This document shows positions 38,768-50,352 of a stretch of 64,000 nt of DNA, piece after piece; positions within the stretch are counted from its first letter, which is position 1; each line of letters starts with the position of its first letter. Source of the stretch: Ceratothoa steindachneri (Eukaryota; Arthropoda; Malacostraca; Isopoda; Cymothoidae). The DNA is taken from positions 202,011,278-202,075,277 of the forward strand of contig OZ018319.1 in NCBI GenBank assembly GCA_963969495.1. The letters are read 5' to 3'. Under the pieces are notes generated by a model. The model did not search any database. It had not been told where the DNA came from and worked only from the letters and a program-made list of their open reading frames with translations. Both the position numbers and the translations under genes were made by a program.

Positions 38768-39600
38768 TCATGAACTATAACTTACCCCATTCAACCAAAC
38801 CTTTCTTACTACAAACAGACCTTCAAACTTCTCTTCCAACTTATCCACATTCAGTCTACCTTTTGTCTCAATCTCCTTTAGTACTTTATCACCAACAGAA
38901 AAACTCTCAAACCTTTCTTTCCCTTTTCTCCACAACTCACGATCCTTCTCACTAAGTCCCATACGTGGCCTAATCATCCGTTCAAAGTTCAGCAAATACT
39001 TACACGGTGACATTCCAATCGCCTTATGCACTGTCATGTTATACGCCCAAAGCACTCTTCCCAAACATTCATCCCATTCTTTCCCATCTTTCACCATCAA
39101 TCGCAACATCTCACTCAAAGTTCTTATCGTTCTTTCAGCCAAACTATTCGCACTAGGTATATACAGCGTCATTCGCACATGATCTATCCCCCATTCACTC
39201 AACATCTCCTCAAAAGCTCGTCCCACAAACTCAGGTCCATTGTCACTCAACATTCGCATATGGGCAACATTCTCTCACTCACTTCTCTAGCAACATTCAA
39301 TGAAGATTTATTTGACACAGTTGCAGCATACGCAAATTTGCTCTTATGATCCACCATCACAGTCATCCCTACATACCCTCTTGCAGTCCTCGGAAAAGAC
39401 ACAATCAATCGCTAACATTTCAAAGGGTTTATTCACACTCAACTTTAATATGGGTGTGGCGACATACACTCTCTGATACTTTCTTTTCTGGCACACTTCA
39501 CACGTAGTCGCTACATTCACGAAAATCTTTCTCAAAAAGGGACTAAATATACATCGTTTCATACATTACCACAATTTATTCTTACCCATATATCCAAACC
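38768..39600 (-). pseudogene. Integrase of the Gypsy relative
   Basis: Zinc-binding part at 39344-39600 (CEVCQKRKYQRVYVATPILK), then the core. The first Asp is in EMLAIDCVF; the second block is RMLSDNGPEFVGRAFEEMLS; the Glu block is NSLAERTIRTLSEMLRL. The GPY-like region reads KLEEKFEGLFVVRKVW, where GPY is changed to GLF. Stops near 39270 and 39570 break it. Integrase would join element DNA to the target. Confidence 0.85.
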
Positions 39601-39733
39601 TATTATGCACAATCTTCACCATTCCAATCGTGCCACACACAGAAAACACGGAAATATATACATCCTCATCATCTATACATTGCACAAAATACACTAAACC
39701 CTTGCACACTACAAACTTTCCAGCAAACCTAAA

Positions 39734-40318
39734 CTATCTTAATATGCAACTCCATTTATTCACAGGAACACTGGTCATCACGTTATCTTTCAATTCATGC
39801 ACCATTGGACATGACTCTTGCATGCTCTCTATATCTTCAGCAGTCAACAGTTCTTCACTTAATTCGATACCTGCCACTCCTACAAATCCAGTTGAGCCTA
39901 CAACCTCACTCTGCAAATTCCCAACTGTTACACCATCTTTCACTAAACATTCATTACATACATCCACTGAAATCCTATTCTTAGGCAAAAAATCAATCCC
40001 AAACAGAAAACAATAAGGTAATTCATTCTCGCTTAGCACAACAAATTCATGCAATATGTCATTCAACTTCCCCATGCTTACAGACAAACTCACTTCCTCC
40101 CATACCATAATACGTCCACTTCCGAGTCCACTTATCGAAACTGTTACACCTTTTTTAGAAACATTCCAACTCATATTATCAACATCACGCACAACTTTTG
40201 CATTCACTAAGAAAATTTGTGCACCTCTGTCAATCATTCCACAATAGCTCTTCCCATTCATAGTCAAGGTAACTTCCACTCTCTCTTCAAGTCCATGCTC
40301 ACACATTACATTCAACAC
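39734..40318 (-). pseudogene. Second retropepsin-like domain of the Gypsy relative
   Basis: 194 codons: CGMIDRGAQIFLVNAKVV corresponds to CGLIDTGAQVSLVNENIL of copy A, with DTG changed to DRG. ISGLGSGRIMVWEEVSLSVS and YCFLFGIDFLPKNRISVD follow, matching the flap side and the LLGVDF block. Its position between the OTU-like part and integrase is the same as in A-C. Confidence 0.8.
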
Positions 40319-40433
40319 TTCTGTCCATTGAACAAATACTTCTGCAGCATCTAAACCTTCATCTTCACTAATGGGAACAATTCTTTCGCAAACATAATCA
40401 ATCTCTCTTACATAATTCTTCTCAATTAACTAA

Positions 40434-40790
40434 TTATAATGCACACCACTCATGCAGATGCAACTCACACCTATTCACTCGATCTACACCTTTACCACGA
40501 TACATCACTGGCTTCTCCACACCATAATGTACATATACTCTCACACCAAACAGCTTACTCACTATCACTAACACTTCCTGAAACATCATCACTCCTGGCA
40601 TACACATACTTCTCAACTCTTTTCTTAACCTACTTGAATTTTCCATTCCCAATTGCTCTGGTCTTTTACACGCTTCTTCCATAACCACCTTTCATAATGC
40701 ATTCACACTTTCTGGCACCTTCTCAAGCAATCCATCTTTCATCAAGTTTCATAAACCATACAACACACTTTCGAACATAGAATCACCTCC
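40434..40790 (-). pseudogene. OTU-like domain of the Gypsy relative
   Basis: The minus strand reads CKGGGDSMFESV near 40770, then RKELRSMCMPGVMMFQEVLV and GVRVYVHYGVEKPVMYRG, ending HLHEWCAL where copy A has HLQCLSGVHYNWV. The Asp-Ser-(Leu/Met)-Phe block is conserved, again with Ser rather than Cys. Two stops lie between the first block and 40690. Confidence 0.7.
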
Positions 40791-41570
40791 ACCTTTACAT
40801 TTCCTTCCAACAACTACACCTGCTGGCAAATACTCAGGATTTATGCTTAACTCTCGCTCTCATTCAAACTGCATAGCAAACATGACATCAAATCAGCAAT
40901 CACATTCCTTTCACCTGGCTAATACTCAACCACAAAATCAAAATCACTCAAATCTTCCATCCTTCTTGCAAGCCTACTATCATCTAAACTCATACACTGC
41001 AAATACACTAGTGGCTGGTGATCTGTTCTCACTACAAACTGTACTCCATACAGAAATGGTCATAATGACTTGAGACAGAATCTTAACGCAGTCAACTCTC
41101 TTTCAATCATCGAATATGCATGCTCTGCCACACTAAATGCCTTGGGAACATACACAATTACTCGCTTTCTTTCAACCCCATTGCCAACCTGATCTTGCAT
41201 CAAACATCCACCCATCGATGATCACTTGCATCTGTATACACTTCAAGCATTCCTGCATTTGTTCCATACACTGGATACGCAAGTTCCACATCTTTTGCAA
41301 CTTCCACTTTTAACTTTTCAAATGCCGCATTCATAGAGTCATTCCACTTAATCACAGTACTCTTCTTTTTCCCAGTCCATACACTCAATGGTTTCATCAC
41401 ACCCGAACAATCTTTCATAAACTTTCTTCCAAACTCAACTAAACCAAGAAATCCACGCAACTCTCTCACTGTGGTAGGCTTAGGGAAATTCCTAACCTTT
41501 TCCATGAACTTCTCTGATTTACGCAATCCAACCGCACTCACTTTATGTCCCCAAAACTCAACTTCGCTAG
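40791..41570 (-). pseudogene. RT end and RNase H of the Gypsy relative
   Basis: 41200-41541 encodes AVGLRKSEKFMEKVRNFPKP and LRGFLGLVEFGRKFMKDCSG, the RT connection, followed by MLEVYTDASD, the start of RNase H with the catalytic Asp. Beyond about 41195 frames break. Traces such as the complement of SDFDFVVEY and QPLVYLQ mark the rest of RNase H to about 40840. Confidence 0.78.
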
Positions 41571-42346
41571 CAAACTACACACATTTAGACAACTTCACTT
41601 TCACCCCAACCTCTTCCAACTTTCTTAAAACATCATTCACCAAGGTCATATGTTCTTCCATATTCTCACTCATCACCAAAATATCATCCAAAAACACTTG
41701 TGCATTCTTACACAGAAAACCACTCAACTCTACATTCATAGCATGGTGAAAAGCAGCCGGGGCATCGCCAACCCAAAGGTCAGGTTTCTGAACTGATAAT
41801 GGCACTTTGAGGTGGAGAACGCTGTAATAGGCCTACTCTCTTCAGCCACAGGCATCTGGTAGTAACCACGTACCAGATCCATCTTAGAAAATACTTTCAT
41901 TCCATACACACTGCACACACATTCAGACACAACACTCATAGGAGACTTGTCTTTCAATGTTCGTTTATTCCCTCTTCTATAGTCAATACACAGTCGCAAA
42001 TGTCCATCTGGCTTTTGTACAGGTACAATCGGACTATTCCAGGCACTCAAACTCAGCTCAATCACACCAATTGTCTCTAATTCCTCACACTGTTCCTCAA
42101 TCTCTTGAGCCACGGGGGGGGAGGAAAATGACGAGGCCTTTGATAAATTGCCATATCGTCGCTCAAAATTATTTTGAACTCAGGCAAGCGAGCGTTGCCA
42201 AAGTCCTCATCCCCTTGACTCAAGGCACCTCTCCTATTCCACAACATCCTGTAAACTTTTTGCTTCTCACATTCACTCACCTTTTCTTCCAATTTCACTT
42301 GCTCAATCAAATCTTCATACTTCCAAACATTCAACGTTACACTCAC
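41571..42346 (-). pseudogene. Reverse transcriptase of the Gypsy relative
   Basis: Pieces: FKIILSDDMAIYQRPRHFPP (42077-42346), WNSPIVPVQKPDGHLRLCID and FSKMDLVRGYYQMPVAEESR (41736-42113), then VFLDDILVMSENMEEHMTLV (41575-41805) with the catalytic Asp pair. The order matches copy A, with frameshifts at about 42110 and 41760 and a stop near 41577. Confidence 0.87.
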
Positions 42347-43137
42347 GGAAACACACTTGCATTCACCACATGCCTATCATTCTCCATATTCACCACTGTA
42401 TTTAACACACCTAATTTATCTCCCACTTGCACTCCTCTAAGACTCTTCCTGCGCAGATCCTGCCAAACTTGTATGCAGACACGCGGATCTTTCATATCAA
42501 TTATACCATCAAACACATGTACAACTCGCCTCAATCGATAGTTTGCAGCACTACCATCCAAGACATAAATATTCCTATCATTCTCACTTATCTCAACATC
42601 TGAATTCCATCCAATCCTTACACTCAATGTTTCATTCTGCTTGACAGGCAGACTCTCAATCACATATACCTCCAGACCTTTCATGATGTTCACTCTCACA
42701 CTTCCATCTGGATCCACATACCATTCACACTTCATACTTCCATTCTTCTTACATTCAATCATCTCTAAATCAGGGTGAATCACGATACCATTTGCTTTTA
42801 AAAACTTATAACCTAATAGCATGTCATACTTCTTGTTTGCACCTTCTACTACACAAAATTCATCTTCATTCATTCGGACACCTGCAATCGAAACACTCTC
42901 TCTAAACCTCGCAACAATCGGCACATCCTGTTGACCTAATCCAGTCAAATGATATCCATGATCCTTAACTTCACTTACTTTCATTCCTACAAATGCTTCA
43001 TAGTACACCACATTCACCTTACATCTTGTATCAATCAATACACTTACTTCTTGTTCTCCACACTTAATTTTAACACACATACACCTATTCACTCTCTGAC
43101 CACAATTCACTCCATGATTTGACAATCCTTCTCTCAT
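42343..43137 (-). pseudogene. First retropepsin-like domain region of the Gypsy relative
   Basis: 264 codons. VSVLIDTRCKVNVVYYEAF corresponds to CLAFIDSGCKASLVYKDVY of copies B/C, with Gly of DSG changed to Arg. YDMLLGYKFLKANGIVIHP matches the ILGYDFMK block (Asp to Lys). The following ~140 residues (VLDGSAANYRLRRVVHVFDG) match the linker between PR1 and RT. The frame start at 43137 is simply where homology ends. Confidence 0.83.
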
Positions 43138-43164
43138 TCATCACTTGCACTCTTGAGAATTCCC

Positions 43165-44045
43165 CAGAAGGAACCCTCTCATTCCTTAGTGTTCCTGAGT
43201 CATATTATTTTCTCATCATAGTGGATGCTCACTCTAAATGGGTTGATGTTTACCCTACATCAGGTCCAACTGCTAGAGAAACTATTAAGTTTCTTAGACA
43301 TTCTTTTGCTCAGTTTGGTTTGCCAGTTTCACTTGTTTTTGACAATGGTCCTTGTTTTACTTTTGCTGAATTAATTTAAGGAATTTGTCACAAGTTGTGG
43401 TATTCGTCACATCACTACAGCAGTATATAAAACTTCTACTAATGGTTTAGCTGAGAAGATGGTTCAGACCTTCAAGAAAGTTCTTTGTACATCTTTCAAG
43501 CCTTTTAGGCCAACTATAGATAGGTTCCTATTTAACTATCAACTGACACCACACTCTACTACTGGAGTTTTCCCAGCTGAGTTGATGTTTGGTCGACGCT
43601 TGAGGTCTAGATAGATTTGTTGTGGCCTACATAGCCACTATTTGCTAGAGTGGCCCATAGGCAGGAATGTCAGAAAGCTAACCACTCTAAGTCTACTAGA
43701 AACTTATCCCTGCAACCATCATTTTCAGTGATGATCAGGAATTATACTCCTGGTGGTCCTAAGTGGATACCTGCTGAGGTACAAGAGCAGACTGGTCCTT
43801 TATCTTATAGATGTAGTGTACCCACAGGAGATGTTGTAAAAAGGCACCAAGATCAGGTTATTCCTAGAACCACAGGGGCTCCTGTATTACAACCTGTTTC
43901 TCCTACTTCTCCAGTTCATCCTGTTTTGCCTCCTACTCCTGTCTCTCCTGTGGTAGACTCTTCACTGCAGGTTACTGGTTCTCCTTCAGCTAATGTGTGC
44001 AGGTCTTCTAGAATGAAGAAACCTGTTGATAGGCTAAATCTATAA
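43165..44045 (+). pseudogene. Integrase and C-terminus of a third Gypsy lineage
   Basis: The plus strand reads YFLIIVDAHSKWVDVYPTSG (first Asp), then PVSLVFDNGPCFTFAE (second Asp). After a stop at 43377-43379 and frame changes come STNGLAEKMVQTFKKVL (Glu block) and GVFPAELMFGRRLRS. From 43650 the frame is open to 44045: YTPGGPKWIPAEVQEQTGPL, a GPL/Y-type motif, and a Pro-rich tail. It is a different Gypsy group from copies A-C. It starts abruptly near the 5' edge of the decayed relative, so one may have inserted into the other. Confidence 0.82.
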
Positions 44046-44079
44046 GTTTTGTTCTATGTTCTAACTAAGGGTAGAGGGA

Positions 44080-44396
44080 TGTAATGACATGATCTATTAT
44101 TGCGGTTTACTATAGTCTTGTTGTGGATACTTCAATATTAGGTGGTCTCTTAAGGTCCTGTAGAAATAACCAGTCAGTCCACACCTGTCACCCACTCTAT
44201 CAAGAAAAAGCTATAGACACAACAACTCAAGCCTACTGTTTCCTATCATAGCCTAAATTACATATTACATTATTCTATTTACTAACCCCTACTAATAACT
44301 TATTGTGTCAATTACTACATCTGATGCGCCACATCATCCTCGGTGAGTGTTCTAAATAATAGTTGTTATAACTTAACTGATCATAGATATACTACA
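44080..44396 (+). repeat. Putative 3' LTR of the third Gypsy lineage
   Basis: A purine tract (AAGGGTAGAGGGA, 44067-44079) is followed by TGTAATGACATG, and a TACTACA end lies at 44396, giving a 317-bp TG...CA segment right after pol. No second copy is in the window, so the right edge is inferred. Confidence 0.55.
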
Positions 44397-44429
44397 GATA
44401 AGCCTGCATGGAATCCAAATTGATGAGGC

Positions 44430-45269
44430 AAAAGGATGTTATTGGCTTGACAAAATATATTAATATGGGAAACAATAATTCTTTCAACAGACTGATGTCA
44501 GGCTAATTGGTCTATAGTTCGAAGTAATGCTCTTGTTGAAGATAAGATAAAGCAGATAAGAAAGAGCTAATGCACATTTCTTAAAGATGATGAAAGGAAA
44601 GCCATTAGGTCCACAACCAGTTGATAGCTTTAATCTTTGAAGGGACTTTAATATTTCCTCCGCAGATATTTGGTGTGGATATGGATTAGTCAAGTTTCCG
44701 ACAACAAATACAGACACGAATTGGTCAGCCATTGGTTTACAGTCGCTGTACCACCTGCCACCTACTCCCAAAGGAGCAACCGACAATCAATCAACCTTTT
44801 TCCTTCTCAAATAGGCATGAAGTCTCTTAGGGTTCTGGTCATCAACCAAGGATTTTTCATAGGAAGAGACAGACAGCATTATGCACATCAAGCATAAAAC
44901 AGATATTTGCATTCCTGAATTCCAACCATGCTTGAACAGTAATCAGAGAATTTTGCCCATAATTAGATCTTAGAGACTTAAAATGAATCCAAGCAGATTT
45001 CTTTGGAGATTGAAGAGCTCAAGAAAATTTTTTAACCCAAGGTGGACATGAGGGACTTTGTGATTTATGAGGTACATAGAACTTGAAAGCATTATGCAAT
45101 ATACTAGCAAATTTAGAGTAGCTTCATGTATATCACAACCAAAAAGTATGTTATCCCAGTCAATCAAGAACAAATAATCATTAAGTACATTGAAATTGCA
45201 ATGAAACCAGTGAAGGCATAACTCAGAATCAGGCTTGGGTGTCGTTGAGAGAGAACAAACTGAGCAAGT
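44430..45269 (-). pseudogene. CR1-like LINE (third family), linker and RT start
   Basis: Minus strand: LIDWDNILFGCDIHEATLNL (45100-45173), basic linker pieces, then PMADQFVSVFVVGNLTNPYP and KSLQRLKLSTGCGPNGFPFI (44484-44786), the start of RT, and SNYRPISLTS. The protein resembles the LINE at 13065-26848. It is cut at 45269 by Gypsy copy B; the endonuclease continues beyond it at 63250. AAGT flanks both sides (45266-45269 and 63246-63249). Confidence 0.8.
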
Positions 45270-46150
45270 TGTGGTGGAGCGAATGTGAGTGTGTGTAAAA
45301 GGGCCATTCTCCCACCCCTTTTCTCAGTACCCTCTCCCTCCCTCTGTAAGAATGTGTGTGAATGGGAATGGGTTTGTTTTATTTTTGTTTATTTTATGTA
45401 TAAAATGATTACCATGTTTTTCTTTCTTTCCAGGCGTCATATTCTGGAAAGATAGTAGCTAGTTTTGAGATATCACTATAATTAAAAGATTGTACTTTGT
45501 TTAAAATAATCTTTTATCAAAGCGTCATATTCTGGAAAGAGGTAAGCTAGTCGATAAATTTACTCGGGTAATGCCCACTTATTAGTTTCCCTTCCATGTA
45601 TAAATAAATGGGTCATAAAAGGAGGATATATCTCTTCTACAGAGAGTGGAAGTGTGGACTAACAGCAAGAGGGGTTCTCTAGACGAGTGCTCCGCCCAGC
45701 CCTGAGACGGAGGGCTTTCGTGCCTCTCTAAGCACCTGAACCGCCATACCCGCCTTCGTTGACAATCCTGCCTCCTTCTAAGTTAGCCTACTACCACCCA
45801 CCTCCAGCACACAAGTGATAGCGCGTGCCCCCTTTTCGTTCGGTTGTTGTTGTGTTTTTTTAGGTTTTGTGTAGATATATAAGTAAATTGTTGTATTCGC
45901 CGGTTATAAAATTCTCTTTTGGTATCGTATTTGGATTGGGGAATTTAGCCTCATTTTGAAGTGTGCACACTTCCCTTGTAAATATAAAATTGTTGTAAAT
46001 ATAAGCTGTAATTATCATTGTACTTTTTTTCTGTTAGTAAAGAACTGTACATACAATCCGTTTCATTCTCCTTCGATTTCTCACGTCCGGATTAGTATAG
46101 GAAGCGGGTTGGATCGATTGGGGTTAGTCTAAATTTTTTGGCCTGCTACA
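45270..46150 (+). repeat. 5' LTR of Gypsy copy B (881 bp)
   Basis: Starts TGTGGTGGAGCG and ends GGCCTGCTACA. It is clearly diverged from the LTR of copy A but shares the layout: TATA-like sites (including a TATAAATA near 45598 that is altered in copy A), acceptor-like and donor-like splice motifs, and the 16-bp palindrome GAAGTGTGCACACTTC at 45958-45973. Confidence 0.93.
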
Positions 46151-46152
46151 TT

Positions 46153-46170
46153 TGGCGCCCGAATAGGGAC
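46153..46170 (+). promoter_or_regulatory. Primer-binding site, copy B
   Basis: Identical to that of copy A: TGGCGCCCGAATAGGGAC, two bases after the LTR, tRNA-Lys type. Confidence 0.85.
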
Positions 46171-46286
46171 GTGAGACTTCGAAACTGGGAGCGTGACTGG
46201 ATTGGATTGCAGTCCATACCCAATTAGTGTGACAAGTAGTTTGATTGATTTTTCCCTCCTCCTATCTTTTTACTAACTTGGGAACA

Positions 46287-47996
46287 ATGGCTGTAGCGGA
46301 AACATTGAATGAAGAAGTAGTGCGATTGAGACTGGAGTTGAGAAAGAAAGAAGAGGAGTGTGAAATGTTGCGGGGAATGATGGAGGGAATGGAGAATAAA
46401 ATAAAAGGGATGAATGAAAAGACTGACAGGATGAAGAAGGAAATGGGAGACCGACAGGATCAGACGGACCGACGGATGCAGGACCTGTATAACATGATGA
46501 CAGGGGCTGGATCAGCCCCAGGACCTACAACCCTGACCCCTGCTCCTACTGAAGGGACTCCGCTAAATGGAATGGATGGCAGTAGGATTGAGTCTAAAGA
46601 AGATACTGTGAGTGGTAGGAAAGGGGGTGAATGGAAGAGAGTGGAAAGTAAGAGAGGAAGTAAGCATGGTTCTAAGGTTAAGGATAGGAAGGCGAGAGGG
46701 AAGAGTGTGGATTCGCTATACTCAGATGAGGGAGAGAGTGACGATATGATTGGAATGAGTGAGACCGAGCGTAGCTCTTCGGAGAGTGAAGTGAATGTGG
46801 GGAAAGGAATTTTGATTAGGGAAGTGCCAAGGATTCATAAGTTTAGATTGCATGGGGGAAAGAGTATGGATGAGTTCTTCGGGGATTTTGAGCGGTACTG
46901 CAAGCTCAAGTACCCGCAGAACAAGGGTCACTGGGTGAGTGTTCTGGGAGATTGTTTGGATGGGAAAGTGTTGGAGTTCTTGCGAGTGATAACGAGTGTG
47001 GGAGAGCCAAAGTACGATGTAGTGAAGAAGAGATTGATTGGGCAGGTGAAATGAATGAAAGAGAGTGTGAAGTATAAAAGGGCGAATGAATTTGAGAAGG
47101 CTCGAATGGGGAAGAGTAAAAGTGTGAATATGTATGCACATAGGCTTGAGAGTATGGCAAGAACGAGGTATGGTGATGATGATGTAAATGAATGTAAACC
47201 ACTCATGAGGAAGTTTTTGGACACGATCCCGCGAAAGGTGAGTGAATGGCTGAGTGGAAAGAGAAAGGAGAGAGTGAGACTGACAGGTGAACGGTTGATG
47301 TGGGAGGATGTGCTGGAACTGTTAGAAGATGGACGATTTGATGATGAAAGCGATCTAGAAGAGGATGGATGGTACAGTGTGAATGTTGGAGGTAAGAAGC
47401 CCAGGAGCTTTCATCCACCCCAGCAGTTTGTCAGCTACAGGGATGCCCTGAAGGCTGCACCAGCTGGAGTGATGTCAAACTTCCTGGGCCGGCAAAATGG
47501 ATGGGCAAATGGAGGGTGGTCGAATGGAAGGGGGCAGATGAATTTCAAGCGTGGGAACGGATATATGAGAGAGAAACTGAGGTATGTCCCAGCAAATGAG
47601 AGACTGAATGGTGGGAGAAAGATTGTGGAATGTCGTCGGTGTGGAAGGAAAGGTCATATGTTGGCAGAATGTAGGTGGACATCTGGTGCATGTTTTGGGT
47701 GTGGTAAGAAAGGGCATATGATAAAGGATTGCCAGGAAAGTGTGAAAGAGTGCTTCGAGTGTAAAGAAATAGGCCATTTGAAGAAAGATTGTCCGAGGTT
47801 GAATGGTGGAGCAACTGCTGGGGAAAGTATGAAATATGCATGTGGTAATTGTGGAAAGGCTGGTCATTATGCAAGGATGTGTCGTGACCAGAGGAATGTA
47901 TGTAGCTATTGTGCGATGGAAGGACATTCAAGTGAAAAGTGTTGGATTAGACTGAGAGCGCAAGGTGTGAATGGAAAGTCTGAAGCGGGAAACTGA
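46287..47996 (+). pseudogene. gag: Gypsy copy B gag with premature stop
   Basis: The Met at 46287 (ACAATGG context) is taken as start; the frame is also open from 46245. The N-terminal coiled coil, acidic linker and capsid part run to a TGA at 47052-47054, where copy C has CGA; the change is a C-to-T at CpG. The remainder, 47055-47996, stays in frame and carries the capsid end and all five CCHC knuckles. It ends SEAGN-stop, with the GGGAAAC heptamer at 47987-47993. Confidence 0.9.
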
Positions 47997-48028
47997 ATGG
48001 TAAGAGGGTACCTGCTGAAGTATCCTCT
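47987..48028 (+). promoter_or_regulatory. Putative -1 frameshift signal, copy B
   Basis: Same GGGAAAC heptamer, nine-base spacer and 8-bp stem as in copy A. The sequence is unchanged. Confidence 0.75.
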
Positions 48029-49425
48029 GGGTGCATGAGTGTGAGTAATGTGTTGGTAAGTCTGTCTAGTGTGAAAGTGCTGTCTGGTAGGAAGTATGAG
48101 TGTCTGAGTGTGAAGGTGGAGTTGAATGGAATTGAGTGTTTGGCTTTCATAGATTCTGGATGCAAGGCGAGCTTGGTGTATAAAGATGTGTATGACAAGT
48201 TTAGCGAGAAAGCCCTCCTGTCTGAGTGCAAGGGTAGTTTGGTAGGTATTGGTAATAGGAGAGTGCCTGTGATTGGAATGATAAGGTCAGCTGTTCGAAT
48301 GCATGGTATGATGATGAATGAATGTGAATTTTCTGTGATTGATAAGGTGAGTAGTGAGTATGGTGTGATTTGGGGGTATGATTTTATGAAAATGAATCGT
48401 ATGGTTGTGCATCCTGCGAGTGATCAGATTGAGAGAAAGATTGGTAAAAATGGGGTGTATAAGTTGTATGTAGGGAAAGATGGTAGCGTTTTGAGGAGTG
48501 TGTTTACTGGTATTGAGGTGACTGCTATGGAGAATGTAAGGCTTGTGAAGGGTGAACGGGTGTCTGTTAGAGTGAGTTGGAGTAAGGATGTTAGTTTGAA
48601 TGTGAGTGAGAACACTGTGATATTGGATGGAAAGGATGCGTGTTATAAGGTAAGGCGTGTTGCTTGTGTGTTTGATGGCTTGATGAGAATGAATGATCCT
48701 TTTGTATGTGTGCAGGCGGACCCCAGTGTGAAAGGGCAGGTGAGGGGAATCCAAGTCGGAGATGTACTGGGCCACCTCTCCACTGTCAATGAGGTAGGTA
48801 TGAATGATAGTACGGATATCAGGGTGAATGTTGCGAATGAAAAGACATGTGAATGGATGTATAATGAGGTGAAGGACATGGTGAAATTGGATGGATGTTT
48901 GACTGAGTATGAAAGGGAGGATGTGTATCGAATGATATTTGAGCGAAAGGGAGCCCTCAGTAAGGGTGATCTGGATTTCGGGGTTGCAAAGCTCCCGGAA
49001 TTCAAGATTGTCCTGAAGGAGGACTCCCCAATCTATCAGCGGCTGAGGCATTTCCCACGTCCGGTTGCTGATGAGATTGAGGAGCAGTGCTTGGAATTGG
49101 AGCAATTGGGGGTGATTGAAGAGAGCGAGAGTGCATGGAATAGTCCAATTGTACCTGTACGTAAGCCGGATGGAAGATTGCGTCTGTGGATTATCGAAAG
49201 GTGAATGAAAGGACTGTGAAAGAAAGGTTTCCGATGTGTGTGGTATCTGAGTGTGTGTATAGTATGCATGGGATGGAGTGGTTTACGAAGCTGGATCTGG
49301 TACGGGGGTATTACCATATGCCCATTGCTGAGGAGAGCCGGCCAGTAACTGCCTTCTCTTCCTCAAAGAGGCATTACCAGTTCCGGAACCTCAGCTTTGG
49401 GTTGGCTAATGCTCCGGGAGCCTTC
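47993..49425 (+). pseudogene. pol: Gypsy copy B pol, 5' part
   Basis: PR1 has an intact Asp: CLAFIDSGCKASLVY. ILGYDF reads IWGYDF here. The frame runs to 49204, where four bases are missing near 49187 in the RLRLCVDYRKV block of RT. RT then continues in another frame (FTKLDLVRGYYHMPIAEESR, with QMP changed to HMP) to NLSFGLANAPGAF, where copy C is inserted at 49426. The remainder of pol is at 58411-62315. Confidence 0.9.
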
Positions 49426-50303
49426 TGTAGCGGGCCGAAAATATATCTCTAATCCCAATCGATAATCGATCCAACCCGCTTCCTACACTGTCCGGATGTG
49501 AGAAATCGAGGGAGAATAAAACGGATTGTATATACAGTCCCTTTACTTACAAAAAAAAGTACAATGATAATTACAGCTTATATTTACAACAATTTTATAT
49601 TTACAAGGGAAGTGTGCACACTTCAAAATGAGGCTAAATTCCCCAATCCAAACACGATACCAAAAGAGAATTTTATAACCGGGAAATACAACAATTTACT
49701 TATATTCTACACAAAACAAAAAAAAACACAACAACCGAACGAAAAGGGGGCACACGCTATCACTTGTGTGCTGGAGGTGGGTGGTAGTAGGCTAACTTAG
49801 AAGGAGGCAGGATTGTCAACGAAGGCGGGTATGGCGGTTCAGGTGCTTAGAGAGGCACGAAAGCCCTCCGTCTCAGGGCGGGGTGGAGCACTCGTCTAGA
49901 GAACCCCTCTTGCTATCAGTCCACACTTCCACTCTCTGTAGAAGAGATATATCCTCATTTTATGACCCATTTATTTATACATGGATGGCGAAACTAATAA
50001 GTGGGCATTACCCGAAAATATATCGACTAGCTTACCTCTTTCCAGAATATGACGCTTTGATAAAAGTTTATTTTAAGCAAAGTACAATATTATTATAGTG
50101 ATATCTCAAAATTAGCTACTATCTTTCCAGAATATAAGCCTGGAAAGAAAGAAAAACATGGTAATCATTTTATACATAAAATAAACAAAAATAAAACAAA
50201 CCCATTCCCATTCACACACATTCTTACAGAGGGAGGGAGAGGGTACTGAGAAAAGGGGTGGGAGAATGGCCCTTTTACACACACTCACATTCACTCCACC
50301 ACA
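49426..50303 (-). repeat. 3' LTR of Gypsy copy C (878 bp)
   Basis: On the minus strand it starts TGTGGTGGAGTG and ends GGCCCGCTACA (plus-strand TGTAGCGGGCC at 49426). It contains the 16-bp palindrome at 49609-49624. One base near the splice-acceptor-like motif (50140) is missing compared with the 5' LTR. Confidence 0.93.
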
Positions 50304-50316
50304 CCCCTCCTTCCTT
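50304..50316 (-). promoter_or_regulatory. Polypurine tract, copy C
   Basis: The minus strand reads AAGGAAGGAGGGG directly before the 3' LTR, as in copy A. Confidence 0.9.
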
Positions 50317-50352
50317 AAGCCATTCGACCAGCCACTCACTAAACCCTTTCAA

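Larger units (their letters stand above)
38140..43137 (-). mobile_element. Decayed relative of the main Gypsy family
   Basis: Minus-strand pol remnants in the same order as copies A-C: PR1 (42343-43137), RT (41575-42346), RT end and RNase H (about 40840-41570), OTU-like (40434-40790), PR2 (39734-40318), integrase (38768-39600) and tail (38155-38640). Protein identity to copy A is only moderate, so this is a separate, older lineage. Gag and both LTRs are missing or unrecognisable. Many stops and frameshifts are present. Confidence 0.85.
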
